Assembly (NCBI GenBank): GCA_964545855.1
Contig: CAZJHD010000036.1
Span: forward strand, 1 to 43,374
DNA: 43,374 bases
DNA from: CAZJHD01 sp964545855
GTDB lineage: Bacteria; Planctomycetota; UBA1135; JACQFD01
Reading direction: 5' to 3'
The translations under genes were made by a program, and so were the position numbers. Within the stretch, counting starts at the first letter, position 1. Every line of letters begins with the position of its first letter. Shown here piece after piece: positions 17,018 through 24,269 of the stretch. Under the pieces are notes generated by a model, which had not been told where the DNA came from, ran no database searches, and saw only the letters and a program-made list of their open reading frames with translations.

Positions 17018-17046
17018 ACCCCATTCCCGGGAGCCAGGCGCGCGCG

Positions 17047-17598
17047 TCAGAGCTGGACGACCTCGGGCTTCCCATTCGTCTTGAACTTGAGGGTCATCAT
17101 CTCGCCCATGTCGTCGCTCACGAAGTAGATCGTTCCCTTCACGCTCTTCGGGACGAACTGCCCCTTCTCCCAGGAGACCTTCCCGACGACGAAGAGGTCG
17201 AGGTCGATTCCCATGAAGCCGTAGTAGCCGGCCATCAGGAAGTTCCCCTGGGTATCGGTCTGTCCGCGGAGCGTCGTCGCGTTGGCGGCCGTCGAGCTGG
17301 AAGCGACGCGCCACGAGTCGCGGCTGTCGAAGAAGAGGTAGAACTTCCCCTCCGGATCGAGGTGGAGGAACTGCGCCGCGTAGTCGGGGAGGATCCCCTG
17401 GAGCGTCTCGGCGATCACCTTGTCGTTCACCTTCCCCTGGATCGGCTTCGCGCCCGGAGGGAGAACGACACCCGAGTTTGTGCTCCTGCCGCTCATGGAG
17501 AGCAGGAACCGGTGCGTCGTGGCGCCGCGTGCCGCGTAGGCGGGCGCGAGCGTCGAGGCCAGGAGGAGTGCGATGAAGACCTTGGTCCGTGCTCGCAT
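17047..17598 (-). CDS. Small secreted protein of unknown function
   Basis: 183-residue protein with a signal peptide (MRARTKVFIALLLASTLAPAYAARG). The mature part is predicted all-beta, with repeated aromatic strands (GKFYLFFDSRDSWRVA, FLMAGYYGFMGIDLDLFVVGKVSW, VKGTIYFVSDDMGEMMTLKFKTNG). I do not recognise a family; the FLMAGYYGFMG and GTIYFVSDD strands suggest a lipocalin- or immunoglobulin-like barrel, without proof. Two copies of GGAGCTCC (17607-17614 and 17616-17623) lie just upstream of the start. The stop is 15 bases from the repeat element. It reads in the same direction as the sulfatase operon but is separated from it by 87 bases containing a possible hairpin. Confidence 0.75.
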   Translation of the reverse strand: MRARTKVFIALLLASTLAPAYAARGATTHRFLLSMSGRSTNSGVVLPPGAKPIQGKVNDKVIAETLQGILPDYAAQFLHLDPEGKFYLFFDSRDSWRVASSSTAANATTLRGQTDTQGNFLMAGYYGFMGIDLDLFVVGKVSWEKGQFVPKSVKGTIYFVSDDMGEMMTLKFKTNGKPEVVQL

Positions 17599-17606
17599 GG
17601 TTCGTC

Positions 17607-17623
17607 GGAGCTCCCGGAGCTCC
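17607..17623 (-). promoter_or_regulatory. Duplicated GGAGCTCC palindrome upstream of a start codon
   Basis: GGAGCTCC occurs at 17607-17614 and 17616-17623, nine bases apart, beginning nine bases upstream of ATG 17598. The same octamer precedes the Kelch gene (9626-9633). Because GGAG is the ribosome-binding core and the octamer is self-complementary, it could either serve as a Shine-Dalgarno site that is masked by pairing or be a protein-binding site. Function is inference. Confidence 0.3.
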
Positions 17624-17652
17624 GGGCAGGGGTTGCCCTCGATCGTAGTCGC

Positions 17653-17677
17653 GCCCCCGCAGACAGGGCGAGGGGGC
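17653..17677 (-). terminator. Possible terminator hairpin after the sulfatase gene
   Basis: GCCCCC (17653-17658) pairs with GGGGGC (17672-17677) around a 13-base loop, nine bases beyond the sulfatase stop. No T run follows, so it may only be a 3' stabilising hairpin. Confidence 0.3.
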
Positions 17678-17685
17678 AGCAGGGC

Positions 17686-19158
17686 TCAGGGCGACCGCGC
17701 CGGCTCCCGCTGCACCCGTCCCCGGCGCGGACCGTCGCCGAGCTCCGCGCGGGCCCGCTCCGCGAGCTCCGAGAGCCGCGCGACCACCTCGGGATGGGCC
17801 GCCGCCACGTCCGTCGTCTCGCCGAGGTCGGCGTCGAGGTCGAAGAGCGCGGTCTCGATGCGGCCGCGCTTCGTCGGACCGGGGAAGCCGTCGCGGCCCG
17901 GCGCGAGACCCTCGTGGCTGCGGTAGTCGTGGGGGACGTGCAGCTTCCAGCGCCCCTCGCGCACGGCGTGGAGCCACCCGTCGTACCAGTAGAGGAACGT
18001 GGCGCGCGGCTCGGCGCCGGGATCGCCGAAGAGGAGCGCGGAGAGATCGACGCCGTCGATCGCGCGATCCGGCAGCGCGACGCCGGCGCGCGCGGCGAAG
18101 GTGGGCAGGAGGTCGATCGTCGACGCGAGCCGGTCGCTCGTGGACCCGGCGGGGATCCGCCCCGGCCACCGCGCGATGCAAGGCACGCGCACGCCGCCCT
18201 CGAAGGCCGACCCCTTCCCTTCGCGCAGCGGCCCGGCGGAGCCCGCGTGGTTGCCGAACTCGAGCCACGGACCGTTGTCGGACGCGAAGACGACGAGCGT
18301 GCGCTCGGAAAGGCCGAGTCGGTCGAGCGCGTCGACGACCGCGCCGACGGATGCGTCGATCTCGGCGATCACGTCGGCGTAGGGGCCGAGCCCCGTCGCG
18401 CCGCGCAACGCCTCCGACGCCGCGATCGGCACGTGGGGCATCGGATGCGCCAGGTAGAGGAAGAAGGGCTCGTCGCGATGCCGCTCCACGAAGTCGACGG
18501 CGCGCGCCGTGAGGCGGCCCGTGAGGCGTGCCTGATCCTCCAGCGTCGTGATCGTGTCGGCCGCCTCCTCGCCCTCGACCCACCGGAGCGGCGGGTACTG
18601 CGCTTTCCGCTCGCTCGGCGCGCCGTCGTGGCCGAACGGCCACATGTCGTTCGAGTAGGGGAGCCCGGCGTACTCGTCGAAGCCGTGCCGCGTCGGCAGG
18701 TGCTCCGGCAGATGGCCGAGGTTCCACTTGCCGAAGGCGCCCGTCGCGTAGCCGGCGCCGCGCAGCAGCTCCGCGATCGTCGTCTCGGCGGGCGCGAGGC
18801 CGACGCGGTCCTTCGGGAAGAGCACCGCCGGGAGGCCGACGCGGTTCGCGTAGCAGCCCGTCATCAGCGACGCGCGCGAGGGCGTGCAGGCCCCCTGGGA
18901 GACGCAGAAGCTCGTGAGACGCATGCCCTCCGCCGCGAGCCGGTCGAGGCGCGGCGTCGCGACGTGCGTCCCGCCGAAGCAGCCGGCGTCGGCGAAGCCC
19001 TGATCGTCGGTGAAGACGACGACGAAATTCGGCCGCTCGGTCGATGCGTTCGACGGCGCGGCATCCGGCGGCGCACCGCAGCCCGAGAGGGCCGCAACGG
19101 CGACGACCGCGGCGACGACGACGGCGGGCCCTCGGCCGGGCGCCGCCGCCCGCTTCAT
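17686..19158 (-). CDS. Sulfatase lipoprotein (formylglycine-dependent, arylsulfatase-like)
   Basis: 490-residue type I sulfatase. The N-terminus carries a lipobox, LSGC (Cys27), so it is probably a lipoprotein facing the periplasm. VFTDDQG holds the metal-binding Asp51/Asp52. CTPSR (Cys91-Arg95) is the formylglycine signature converted by an FGE or anaerobic sulfatase-maturing enzyme. FGKWNLGH, HGFDEY, HPMPHVPIA and FASDNGPW complete the calcium and sulfate site. It hydrolyses sulfate esters, typically of polysaccharides in planctomycetes; the exact substrate cannot be read. The start ATG overlaps the dapA stop (ATGA), so it is translated with dapA although their functions look unrelated. Confidence 0.94.
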   Translation of the reverse strand: MKRAAAPGRGPAVVVAAVVAVAALSGCGAPPDAAPSNASTERPNFVVVFTDDQGFADAGCFGGTHVATPRLDRLAAEGMRLTSFCVSQGACTPSRASLMTGCYANRVGLPAVLFPKDRVGLAPAETTIAELLRGAGYATGAFGKWNLGHLPEHLPTRHGFDEYAGLPYSNDMWPFGHDGAPSERKAQYPPLRWVEGEEAADTITTLEDQARLTGRLTARAVDFVERHRDEPFFLYLAHPMPHVPIAASEALRGATGLGPYADVIAEIDASVGAVVDALDRLGLSERTLVVFASDNGPWLEFGNHAGSAGPLREGKGSAFEGGVRVPCIARWPGRIPAGSTSDRLASTIDLLPTFAARAGVALPDRAIDGVDLSALLFGDPGAEPRATFLYWYDGWLHAVREGRWKLHVPHDYRSHEGLAPGRDGFPGPTKRGRIETALFDLDADLGETTDVAAAHPEVVARLSELAERARAELGDGPRRGRVQREPARSP

Positions 19159-20042
19159 CGCGCCCCCGCGAGGCAGCCGAGGCGCGCGAGCACGGCGTCG
19201 ACGGCCTTGCGGGCCTTCTCGCCCGGCGCCACGAGCGGCAGCCGTGGCTCGCCGCTCGTGAAGACGCCGCATCGCTCGAGCGCGTACTTCACGGGCCCGG
19301 GGTTCGTCTCGAGGAAGAGCGCCGTGAAGAGCGGATCGAGGCGATCGTGGAGACGCAGCGCCTCGGCGAAGTCTCCGTCCGTGGCGGCCGTCACGAGCGC
19401 CGACACGTCGCCGGGCACCACGTTCGACGCCACCGACACGACGCCCGTCGCGCCCAGCGAGATCATCGGGAGCGTCATCGCGTCGTCGCCCGACAGGATC
19501 GCGAGGTCCGTCGTCTGCCGCAGGCGCGTCACGCGCTCGAGCTTCCCGGAAGCCTCCTTGATGGCGATCACCTCGTCGAAGACGCAGAGGCGCGCGCAGG
19601 TCTCCACGTCGAGCGACACGCAGGTGCGCCCGGGCACCTCGTAGAGCACGACGGGGAAGCCCGGGACGCCGCGCACGATCGCCTCGTAGTGGCGGAAGAG
19701 CCCCTCCTGGGTCGGCTTGTTGTAGGCGGGCGTCGCGAGGAGCGCCCCCGTCGCGCCGGCCGCCTTCGCCGCCTTCGTGCGCTCGATCGCGAGGTTCGTC
19801 GCGTTCGAGCCGGTGCCGGCGAAGACGGCGCAGCGTCCCTTCGCGCGCTCCACCGAGAACTGCACCACGGCGTCGTGCTCCTTCACGGAGAGCGTCGGCG
19901 ACTCGCCCGTCGTTCCGCACGGCACGATCCCGGCCACGCCGCCGTCGATCTGCAGATCGATCAGTCGGCCGAGGGATTCGAAGTCGACGGCGCCGTCGCG
20001 GAAGGGCGTGGCGATGGCGGTGAAGCAGCCTGCGAGTCTCAC
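19155..20042 (-). CDS. dapA: 4-hydroxy-tetrahydrodipicolinate synthase
   Basis: Condenses pyruvate with aspartate semialdehyde in lysine and diaminopimelate synthesis (cytoplasm). 295 residues, the normal length. Motifs: CFTAIATPFRDGAVD, GIVPCGTTGESPTLS (the TT pair), PAYNKPTQEGL (catalytic tyrosine), VLYEVPGRT and AIKEASG (Schiff-base lysine), and ILSGDDAMTLPMISLGATGVVSVASN. The GTG at 20042 follows GAGG by seven bases and overlaps the pdxJ stop (GTGA). Its own stop overlaps the sulfatase start. DapA paralogues acting on sugar acids exist, but the catalytic set fits DapA. Confidence 0.95.
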   Translation of the reverse strand: MRLAGCFTAIATPFRDGAVDFESLGRLIDLQIDGGVAGIVPCGTTGESPTLSVKEHDAVVQFSVERAKGRCAVFAGTGSNATNLAIERTKAAKAAGATGALLATPAYNKPTQEGLFRHYEAIVRGVPGFPVVLYEVPGRTCVSLDVETCARLCVFDEVIAIKEASGKLERVTRLRQTTDLAILSGDDAMTLPMISLGATGVVSVASNVVPGDVSALVTAATDGDFAEALRLHDRLDPLFTALFLETNPGPVKYALERCGVFTSGEPRLPLVAPGEKARKAVDAVLARLGCLAGAR

Positions 20043-20779
20043 GGAGCACCTCGGGGAATCTCGGTCGTTCGATCGATGGCGGCTCGCATCTCGCGCACGG
20101 CGCGCTCCATGCCGACCACCACGGCCCGCGCCACGATGGCGAAGCCGATGTTCAGATCCTCGACGCCCTCGATGGCGGCGACGGGAGCCACGTTCTCGTA
20201 GTCGAGCCCGTGGCCCATGTTCACCCGCAGGCCCGCGCCGCGGGCGGCGGCGGCGGCGGCCCGCAGACGCGCGAGCTCGCGTTCCTGCTCGGCGCCGCGC
20301 GTGTTCGCGTAGGCCCCCGTGTGGATCTCGACGAAGTCGGCGCCGCTCGCGCGCGCGGCGGCGATCTGCGCCGGGTCGGCGTCGACGAAGAGGGAGACGA
20401 GGATCTTCGCGGAGCGGAGCCGCGCGACGGCGTCGGCGACGCGCCTCGGCTCCGCCAGCACGTCGAGCCCGCCCTCCGTCGTCACCTCGATCCGGCTCTC
20501 CGGCACGAGGCACACCTCGTCGGGTCGCACCTCGCAGGCGAAGGCGAGGCGGTCGTCGGTGACGGCGCACTCGAGGTTGAGGAGCGTCGTCACGCGGGCG
20601 CGGAGCTCCCGCACGTCGTGGTCCTGGATGTGCCGCCGGTCCTCGCGGAGATGCACCGTGATGCCCTCGGCGCCCGCGGACTCGCAGATCGACGCCAGGG
20701 CGACGGGGTCGGGCACCGCCGCGCGGCGCGCCTGCCGCACGGTCGCGATGTGATCGATGTTGACGTGGAGACGGGGCAT
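20039..20779 (-). CDS. pdxJ: Pyridoxine 5'-phosphate synthase
   Basis: TIM-barrel enzyme making pyridoxine 5'-phosphate from deoxyxylulose 5-phosphate and 3-amino-2-oxopropyl phosphate (DXP-dependent vitamin B6 route). 246 residues, normal length. Signatures: LHVNIDHIATVRQARR, GITVHLREDRRHIQDHDV, NLECAV, CLVPESRIEVTTEGGLDV, VSLFVDAD, FVEIHTGAYAN, GLRVNMGHGLDYENV and LNIGFAIVARAV. It is the first gene of the minus-strand pdxJ-dapA-sulfatase unit, divergent from rsmD across 51 bases. Confidence 0.97.
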   Translation of the reverse strand: MPRLHVNIDHIATVRQARRAAVPDPVALASICESAGAEGITVHLREDRRHIQDHDVRELRARVTTLLNLECAVTDDRLAFACEVRPDEVCLVPESRIEVTTEGGLDVLAEPRRVADAVARLRSAKILVSLFVDADPAQIAAARASGADFVEIHTGAYANTRGAEQERELARLRAAAAAARGAGLRVNMGHGLDYENVAPVAAIEGVEDLNIGFAIVARAVVVGMERAVREMRAAIDRTTEIPRGAP

Positions 20780-20798
20780 GGACGGCACGCGGCGCAGG

Positions 20799-20804
20799 AT
20801 TGTA
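20799..20804 (-). promoter_or_regulatory. Possible -10 element for pdxJ
   Basis: On the minus strand TACAAT occurs 20 bases upstream of the pdxJ ATG in the 51-base divergent spacer. No clear -35 is seen at the expected distance. It is the best sigma-70-like match in this AT-poor region. Confidence 0.35.
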
Positions 20805-20830
20805 GGGAGCGGCGCGGTACCGTTCCCCCC

Positions 20831-21400
20831 ATGCGCATCATCGGAGGCGACCTGGGCGGCCGGGTCCTCGCGACGCCCCGCGATCTCCGCACGCGCCCCA
20901 TGCTGGAGCGGACGCGCGCGGCCGTCTTCAGCATGCTCGGCGAGGCCGTGACCGGCGCGCGCGTGCTCGACCTCTACTCCGGCACCGGCTCCCTCGGCAT
21001 CGAGGCGCTCTCGCGCGGCGCCGCCGAGGCGCTCTTCGTGGAGCGCGACCCCGGGGCGCTCGCCTGCCTCGTGCGCAACCTCGAGACGCTCGCCCTCGGC
21101 GCGCGCTCCGCCGTGCGCCGCGGCTCCGTCGATCGCGTCGTCGCGGCCCTCGACGACGCCTCGCGCGACCTCGTGTTCCTCGACCCGCCCTACCGCGAGG
21201 CGGAGGAGGAGCGGCGGCGGGGCGCGCTCCTCGCGCTCGCCCGCGACCTCGCGGAGCGCGTCCTCGCGCCGGGAGGCACGCTCGTCCTGCACTTCCCCGA
21301 GGGCGCGCTCTCGGAGCAGGACCTCGCGCGTCTCGCGCCACGCACCGTGCGAGACTACGGCCGGAACGCCGTCGCGCTCGTGGAGCGCGCGCCCGCATGA
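20831..21400 (+). CDS. rsmD: 16S rRNA (guanine(966)-N(2))-methyltransferase
   Basis: SAM-dependent methyltransferase modifying G966 of 16S rRNA. 189 residues. It begins MRIIGGDLGGRVL, then TRPMLERTRAAVFSML, the SAM-binding LDLYSGTGSLGIEALSRGA, VERDPGALACLVRNL and the catalytic DPPY (FLDPPYREAEEE). All are characteristic of RsmD. Its stop overlaps the nagA start (ATGA at 21397-21400). Confidence 0.95.
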   Translation: MRIIGGDLGGRVLATPRDLRTRPMLERTRAAVFSMLGEAVTGARVLDLYSGTGSLGIEALSRGAAEALFVERDPGALACLVRNLETLALGARSAVRRGSVDRVVAALDDASRDLVFLDPPYREAEEERRRGALLALARDLAERVLAPGGTLVLHFPEGALSEQDLARLAPRTVRDYGRNAVALVERAPA

Positions 21401-22525
21401 CCGAGCCCCGACACGACCTCGTGGTCCAGAGCCGCCGCGTGCTCCTGCGCGGGCGGCTCCGCCCCGGGTGGCTCGCGATCCGCGGCGGCGTCGTGACGGC
21501 CTCGGGCTCCGGCCGCGCGCCGGCGGCGGCGGAGCGGATCGACGCCGGAGCCGATGCCATCGGGCCCGCCTTCGTCGACACCCACGTCCACGGCTTCGGC
21601 GGCTTCGACGCGAGCGCGCCGGGCGAGGAGAGCCTCCGTGGCATGGCGCGCGCGCTGCTGGCTTCGGGCGTCGGCGCCTTCTGCCCGACGCTCTACCCGC
21701 TCGCGCCCTCGCGCACGCTCGAGCGGCTGCGTGCCATCGACGCCGTGCGGCGGCGACCCGGGCCCGCGGAGGCGCTCGTCGTCGGCGCGCACCTGGAGGG
21801 CCCCTTCGTGAGCCTCGCGCGGCCCGGCGCCCTCGACCGCCGGCACATCCTCGCGCCCGACGCGGCCCTGCTGGAGTCGTTCCTCGAGACGGGCGTCGTG
21901 CGCGTCGTGACCCTCGCGCCCGAGATCCGCGGCGCGGAGCGCTCGATCCGCATGTGCGTCGCCGCCGGCGCCATCGTGTCCATGGGCCACTGCGAGGCGA
22001 CCCTCGACGACGCGCGCCGCGCCGCGAAGCGCGGCGCCGGCTCGGTGACGCACCTCTTCAACGCGATGCCGGGGCTGCACCACCGCGCGGCGTCCCTCGC
22101 CCACTTCGCGCTCCTGGAGCCGGGGTTCCCCGTCGAGCTGATCGGCGACCTCGTGCATGTCGGCGCGCCGGCGATCGACCTGCTGCTGCGCGCGCGTGGC
22201 GGCCTCGAGGGGATCCGCCTCGTCTCCGACGGTCTCGCCATGGCCGGCACGCGCCGGCGCCGCTTCCGCGCCGGCGGCGCCGATCTCACCGTCCGCGACG
22301 GCATCGCCTACCTTCCGTCGGGGACGATCGCCGGCTCCTGCCGCTCGCTCGCGTCCTCCGTCGCCGGACTCGCGCGCACGGGGCTGCTCTCCCTCGAGGA
22401 ATCGTGGCGTCTCGCCTCGGAGGAGCCGGCGCGGCTCGTCCGGCCGGCGGCGGTGCGGGGCTTCGCGCGCCTTGGCCTCGTGGAAGGCGGCGAGCCGGGG
22501 AATGGGGTCAGACCCCTTTCCCTCG
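21397..22525 (+). CDS. nagA: N-acetylglucosamine-6-phosphate deacetylase-like amidohydrolase, 3' end disrupted
   Basis: Removes acetate from GlcNAc-6-phosphate in amino-sugar and wall recycling. Motifs: FVDTHVHGFGGFD (metal HxH, His63/His65), GAHLEGPFVS (metal Glu), SMGHCEATLDDA (His), VTHLFNAMPGLHHR (His), RLVSDGLAMAG (catalytic Asp) and LPSGTIAGSC. The reading frame has no stop after the conserved part; it runs on through the next gene in a nonsense frame to 24465. The break coincides with the 23-bp repeat at 22498-22520. Without those bases the frame reads GGEPPR then TGA (22527-22529), overlapping the Hsp70 ATG. The end given here is where genuine coding must stop. Whether the product is functional or the gap is an assembly error is open. 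Confidence 0.85.
22498..22520 (+). repeat. 23-bp dispersed repeat at the nagA/Hsp70 junction
   Basis: The unit GGGAATGGGGTCAGACCCCT plus TTC is identical to bases 43352-43374 and to the reverse complement of 17006-17028. It contains the palindrome GGGGTCAGACCCC-like core GGGGTC/GACCCC. At 23 bp (not a multiple of three) it shifts the nagA frame exactly at a codon boundary. Confidence 0.8.
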
Positions 22526-24232
22526 ATGAGCGGCTGGGCGATCGACTTCGGAACGACGCACACGCGCGTCGCGCGGTGGGACGCGACGGCGGGGCAGCCG
22601 CGTCTGCTGGAGCTCCCGGCGATCTGCCGCAAGCCCCAGAGCGCCGAGCCCCTGGAGGGGCCGCGGCTCGTTCCGTCGGCGACGCACGTCCTCCCGAACC
22701 CCGGCCTCGCGACGCGCATCGGCCGCTGGCCGCTCCTCGCGCGCAACCTCTTCCTCGGGAAGCAGGCGCTCATCGGCCGGCCGGCGCTCGACGCGAACGA
22801 GGACCAGGTCCATCCGAACTTCGCGCCCACCTTCAAGCCGTTCCTCGAGCGCGAGGCGCTCCGTCCGATCGCGCGCGTGGGCCGCCACCACTACACGGCG
22901 CGCGAGGTGGCGCAGATGTTCGCGCGGGAGCTCCTCTCCGAGGTGAAGGCCGTGACGGGCGAGCGCATCCGCAGCGCCGTCCTCTCGGCGCCCGTCGAGG
23001 CCTACGAGACCTACCGCGCCGAGCTCTCGCAGGTGGTGAAGCGGCTCGGCGTCCGAGACGCCCGCTTCGTCGACGAGCCCGTGGCCGCCGCCATGGGCTA
23101 CGGCCTCGGCCTCGTGCACGAGCGGCTCGTGCTGCTCGTCGACTTCGGCGGCGGCACGTTCCACCTCGCGATCGCGGCCCTCGCGCCCGGCGGCGTCCAG
23201 CAGGGGAGCGCGCGCATCCTCGCGAAGGAGGGCCGTGCCGTCGGCGGCTCCCACGTCGACCGCTGGCTCCTCGCCGAGCTGGGCCGGCGGATCGGCGCGC
23301 CCCTCGACCGCGAGCCCGAGGACGATCGTCGCCGCTTCTGGTGGCGCCACCTCCTCCACGAGGCGCGGCGCGTGAAGGAGGCCGTCTACTTCCAGCCGGC
23401 GGCGGCCTTCACGGTGGTGCCGCCTCCGGAGCTCACGGGTTTCCCGGTGCGCGTCGACGGTCCCGACGCGCCGCTCTCCTTCACGAGCGAGCACCTCGTG
23501 CAGGTCCTCCGCGAGCACGGCCTCCCGGCCCTCGTCGCGGAGGCGGTCGACTCCCTCTTCGCGCAGCCGGCCGTGCGCGGGATCGCGGCGCGCGACATCC
23601 AGGACGTCCTCCTCGTCGGCGGCTCCACGCTGCTGCCGGGCGTCTACGCCGCCTTCGAGGAGCGCTTCGGGCGCGACCGCGTGCGCGCGTGGCAGCCCTT
23701 CGAGGCCGTGGTCCTCGGCGCCTGCGCGCACAGCGCGGGGCAGGTGGGCGCCGCCGACTTCATCGTCCACGACTACGCCTTCCTCACCTACGACGCGGTG
23801 ACGAAGGAGCCGCAGTACACTGTGGTCGTGCCGCGTGGCACGCGCTTCCCCACGGCCACGGACCTCTGGAAGCGGAGCCTCGTGCCCACCTGCGCGCTCG
23901 GCGAGCCCGAGCGTCTCTTCAAGCTCGTCATCTGCGAGATCGGCCGCCCGAGCGGCGAGGCGCGGAAGATCGTCTGGGACGCCCAGGGCCGCGCCCACGA
24001 CGTGGGGACCGACGCGCAGAAGCTCGGCGAAGGATCCCCCGTGGTCGTGCCCCTGAACGACGGCGATCCGACGCTCGGCCGGCTCGACCCCGCGCACGCG
24101 CCGAGCGACCGGCGCCCGCGCCTGGAGATCTCCTTCGGCGTGAACGTCGACCGGTGGCTCTGCGCCACCGTGCGAGACCTCCTCACGCGGAAGCTCCTCA
24201 TGGAGAATCATCCCGTCGTGCGGCTGCTGTGA
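22526..24232 (+). CDS. Divergent Hsp70-like ATPase heading the HEAT array
   Basis: 568 residues; an Hsp70-type actin-fold ATPase. Phosphate-1 is AIDFGTTHTRVA (residues 5-16), the connect motif is FVDEPVAAAMGYG (181-193), phosphate-2 is LLVDFGGGTFHLAI (203-216) and adenosine is VLLVGGSTLLPGV (361-373). SAVLSAPVEAYETYR corresponds to the VPAYF segment. In phosphate-2 the second aspartate of the canonical DLGGGTFD is His213, so the catalytic mechanism may be altered. The region after about 400 (190 residues) would be a short beta-type substrate domain without the full DnaK lid. No dnaJ or grpE is adjacent. It lies 37 bases before the first of twelve HEAT-repeat genes on the same strand, so co-expression and partnership are likely. 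No Shine-Dalgarno is visible; the repeat occupies its place. Confidence 0.9.
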   Translation: MSGWAIDFGTTHTRVARWDATAGQPRLLELPAICRKPQSAEPLEGPRLVPSATHVLPNPGLATRIGRWPLLARNLFLGKQALIGRPALDANEDQVHPNFAPTFKPFLEREALRPIARVGRHHYTAREVAQMFARELLSEVKAVTGERIRSAVLSAPVEAYETYRAELSQVVKRLGVRDARFVDEPVAAAMGYGLGLVHERLVLLVDFGGGTFHLAIAALAPGGVQQGSARILAKEGRAVGGSHVDRWLLAELGRRIGAPLDREPEDDRRRFWWRHLLHEARRVKEAVYFQPAAAFTVVPPPELTGFPVRVDGPDAPLSFTSEHLVQVLREHGLPALVAEAVDSLFAQPAVRGIAARDIQDVLLVGGSTLLPGVYAAFEERFGRDRVRAWQPFEAVVLGACAHSAGQVGAADFIVHDYAFLTYDAVTKEPQYTVVVPRGTRFPTATDLWKRSLVPTCALGEPERLFKLVICEIGRPSGEARKIVWDAQGRAHDVGTDAQKLGEGSPVVVPLNDGDPTLGRLDPAHAPSDRRPRLEISFGVNVDRWLCATVRDLLTRKLLMENHPVVRLL

Positions 24233-24269
24233 TCCGGCGCGCGGCTCCGGGCAGGACACGCCGTCCCTC

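Larger units (their letters stand above)
16761..17032. mobile_element. MITE/REP-like element with perfect 19-bp terminal inverted repeats
   Basis: TCCCGGGAATGGGGTCAGA (16761-16779) is exactly inverted at 17014-17032, bounding 272 bases between two convergent genes. No transposase gene is inside, and no clear target duplication flanks it. Its inner part is also partly self-complementary: GAGGTTGTGAGGAAATCG near the left end resembles the reverse complement of CGATTTTTTCACGAGCTC near 16923-16940. A second large hairpin (16940-17017) appears nested between that and the right end. The right end contains in reverse orientation the 23-bp unit also found at 22498-22520 and 43352-43374. This composition fits a non-autonomous REP/MITE family. 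The mobilising enzyme is unknown. Confidence 0.65.

Noticed and set aside
22526..24232. MreB or FtsA instead of an Hsp70 relative.
   Set aside because: DEPVAAAMGYG and GGGTF with a C-terminal beta-like region after the ATPase fit the Hsp70 branch; MreB would be about 340 residues with no such extension.
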